A stretch of 64,000 bases of DNA from Coraliomargarita sp965656715 (GTDB taxonomy: Bacteria > Verrucomicrobiota > Verrucomicrobiia > Opitutales > Coraliomargaritaceae), in contig CBFHLR010000009.1 of NCBI GenBank assembly GCA_965656715.1, forward strand, positions 31,622-95,621, written 5' to 3'. Shown here one piece after another: positions 63,206 to 64,000 of the stretch. The position numbers and the translations under genes were made by a program. Below the pieces are notes generated by a model. The model saw only the letters and a program-made list of their open reading frames with translations, did no database searches and was not told the origin of the DNA. The stretch's first letter is position 1. Every line of letters begins with the position of its first letter.

Positions 63206-64000
63206 TCACAGCTTCTGCAATAGGATAATCCGGTTGGTATTGGTGCCTTTCTTCTGGTTTGTCACACCCCAACAATTCGCGGTTTTAGTAAAATCCTGCG
63301 CGTTAATCAGAATCAGCTGAGGCATAAGAGAAATTCTTTCGATCGCCTTCAAGACAAGCTCCTCCATCTTCACCTTACCGTTCCGCACCTCGCCCACCTC
63401 AAAAGCAACAAAACCTCCAGGCTTCAGCACACGTTCCAACTCAATGAACACTCGCTGCATCGCCTGCACCCAATCCCCCTCACGCTTCAGCTGCCAGATC
63501 GGCAACGCGCTCGTGTTCACACCATTGAACCAGCCACGTAGCCCATTGTCCTGCTGATAATCCACCACATCCAAGAACGGCGGCGAGGTCACCACAAGTT
63601 GGACCGAAGCATCCTCAAGCTCTGGTGTTTGATCACAGCTCCCCGTCAGATAACGTGCCGACATGGCAAGCTCGGACAAACGCTGCTGCGACTTAATCGA
63701 GACCGCCTGATTTGGAGGCATCGTGTAAACCGAGAAGAAGCCAGCAGAATGCCCAGTCAATCGATTCGTCGCCACCATCCGCAACCAACGATCCACAGCA
63801 TCCAACTGACTACTCGCTTCGCGCTTAATAAAGCAAGCGCGAAGCGCAGCAATCGCAGTGAGCGTCTCTGAATGATAGAAGGTCAACAAGTCCTCAAGCC
63901 AATCCACCGCATGAGAGAGTTCCAGTTCCGCCAATCGTGCCTCAATCGTCTCCAAAGCTGGCAGCTCCAAACGCGGCTCCACTAAATTCCGGCTCAAGGG
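63206..64000 (-). CDS. DNA methylase (N4/N6-type), 5' end outside the window
   Basis: The reading frame is open to the right edge, so the gene is cut; about 264 codons are visible. VVTSPPFLDVVDYQQDNGLR contains the S-P-P-F catalytic motif IV of exocyclic-amino methyltransferases. The preceding TNRLTGHSAGFFSVYTMPPNQAVS and the C-terminal RVLKPGGFVAFEVGEVRNGKV follow a stand-alone methylase family with the SAM-binding DPxxGSGT expected upstream, off the window. No restriction endonuclease gene is next to it in the visible part. It is the first visible gene of the leftward operon. Confidence 0.75.
   Translation of the reverse strand, partial: PLSRNLVEPRLELPALETIEARLAELELSHAVDWLEDLLTFYHSETLTAIAALRACFIKREASSQLDAVDRWLRMVATNRLTGHSAGFFSVYTMPPNQAVSIKSQQRLSELAMSARYLTGSCDQTPELEDASVQLVVTSPPFLDVVDYQQDNGLRGWFNGVNTSALPIWQLKREGDWVQAMQRVFIELERVLKPGGFVAFEVGEVRNGKVKMEELVLKAIERISLMPQLILINAQDFTKTANCWGVTNQKKGTNTNRIILLQKL

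Noticed and set aside
63206..64000. Complete restriction-modification system at the right edge
   Set aside because: Only a cut methylase is visible and no endonuclease-like gene lies in the neighbouring operon.

Overview
The window looks like a chromosomal segment of a Gram-negative, LPS-bearing member of the Verrucomicrobiota, most likely class Opitutae (a Coraliomargarita- or Lentimonas-like marine bacterium). This is inferred from the split heptose kinase and adenylyltransferase genes, the coaE-rho-pilB-pilT-pilB-pilC order, the Rho protein with a long basic extension, the GxxExxY/REP-like repeat families and moderate GC content. No database search was possible. No rRNA, CRISPR, phage or transposase gene was found. 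The only tRNA is tRNA-Ser(UGA).

Region 1 (1-17 kb) is a surface-glycan locus. It opens with the ADP-L-glycero-D-manno-heptose pathway (gmhB end, hldD, the nucleotidyltransferase and kinase halves of hldE as separate genes, and gmhA). Four glycosyltransferase-type genes follow, then a YrbL-like kinase-fold protein, a polysaccharide pyruvyl transferase homologue, a WaaZ/DUF115-like protein, a sulfotransferase, an LpxL-like acyltransferase, an ELM1-like protein, a sugar aminotransferase and an MsbA-type flippase. Together these would make, decorate and export lipid A-core or a related glycolipid.

Region 2 (17-31 kb) is housekeeping plus accessory DNA: uvrA, glutaredoxin, an OFA-family transporter, a YhcC radical SAM protein, metX-metW, a subtilase, sixA and a MazG-type pyrophosphohydrolase. 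Its intergenic spaces carry several families of palindromic repeats, an element enclosing an internally deleted GxxExxY gene, an emptied copy of the same element, and a tandem pair of probable small RNA genes at 30.23-30.50 kb.

Region 3 (31-47 kb) holds accA, a PhnP-like hydrolase, a secreted endonuclease-like protein, a Ste24-type protease, and a leftward operon coaE-rho-pilB-pilT-pilB-pilC ending in a strong terminator. It closes with the YifB/ComM-like ATPase, tRNA-Ser and a LuxR-type response regulator.

Region 4 (47-64 kb) has a CbiX-like protein, a Pal lipoprotein, a Cache-domain histidine kinase, an SO_0444-type metal permease paired with an exchanger-like membrane protein, and a tightly packed leftward operon of at least eight genes. 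That operon comprises a DNA methylase (cut by the window edge), a cell-wall amidase, an HtrA-like protease, a large secreted protein, an FG-GAP propeller protein, a substrate-binding lipoprotein, a hybrid histidine kinase and a small orphan protein. The last genes look like an undescribed envelope-sensing module in which a propeller and a binding protein feed a hybrid kinase.
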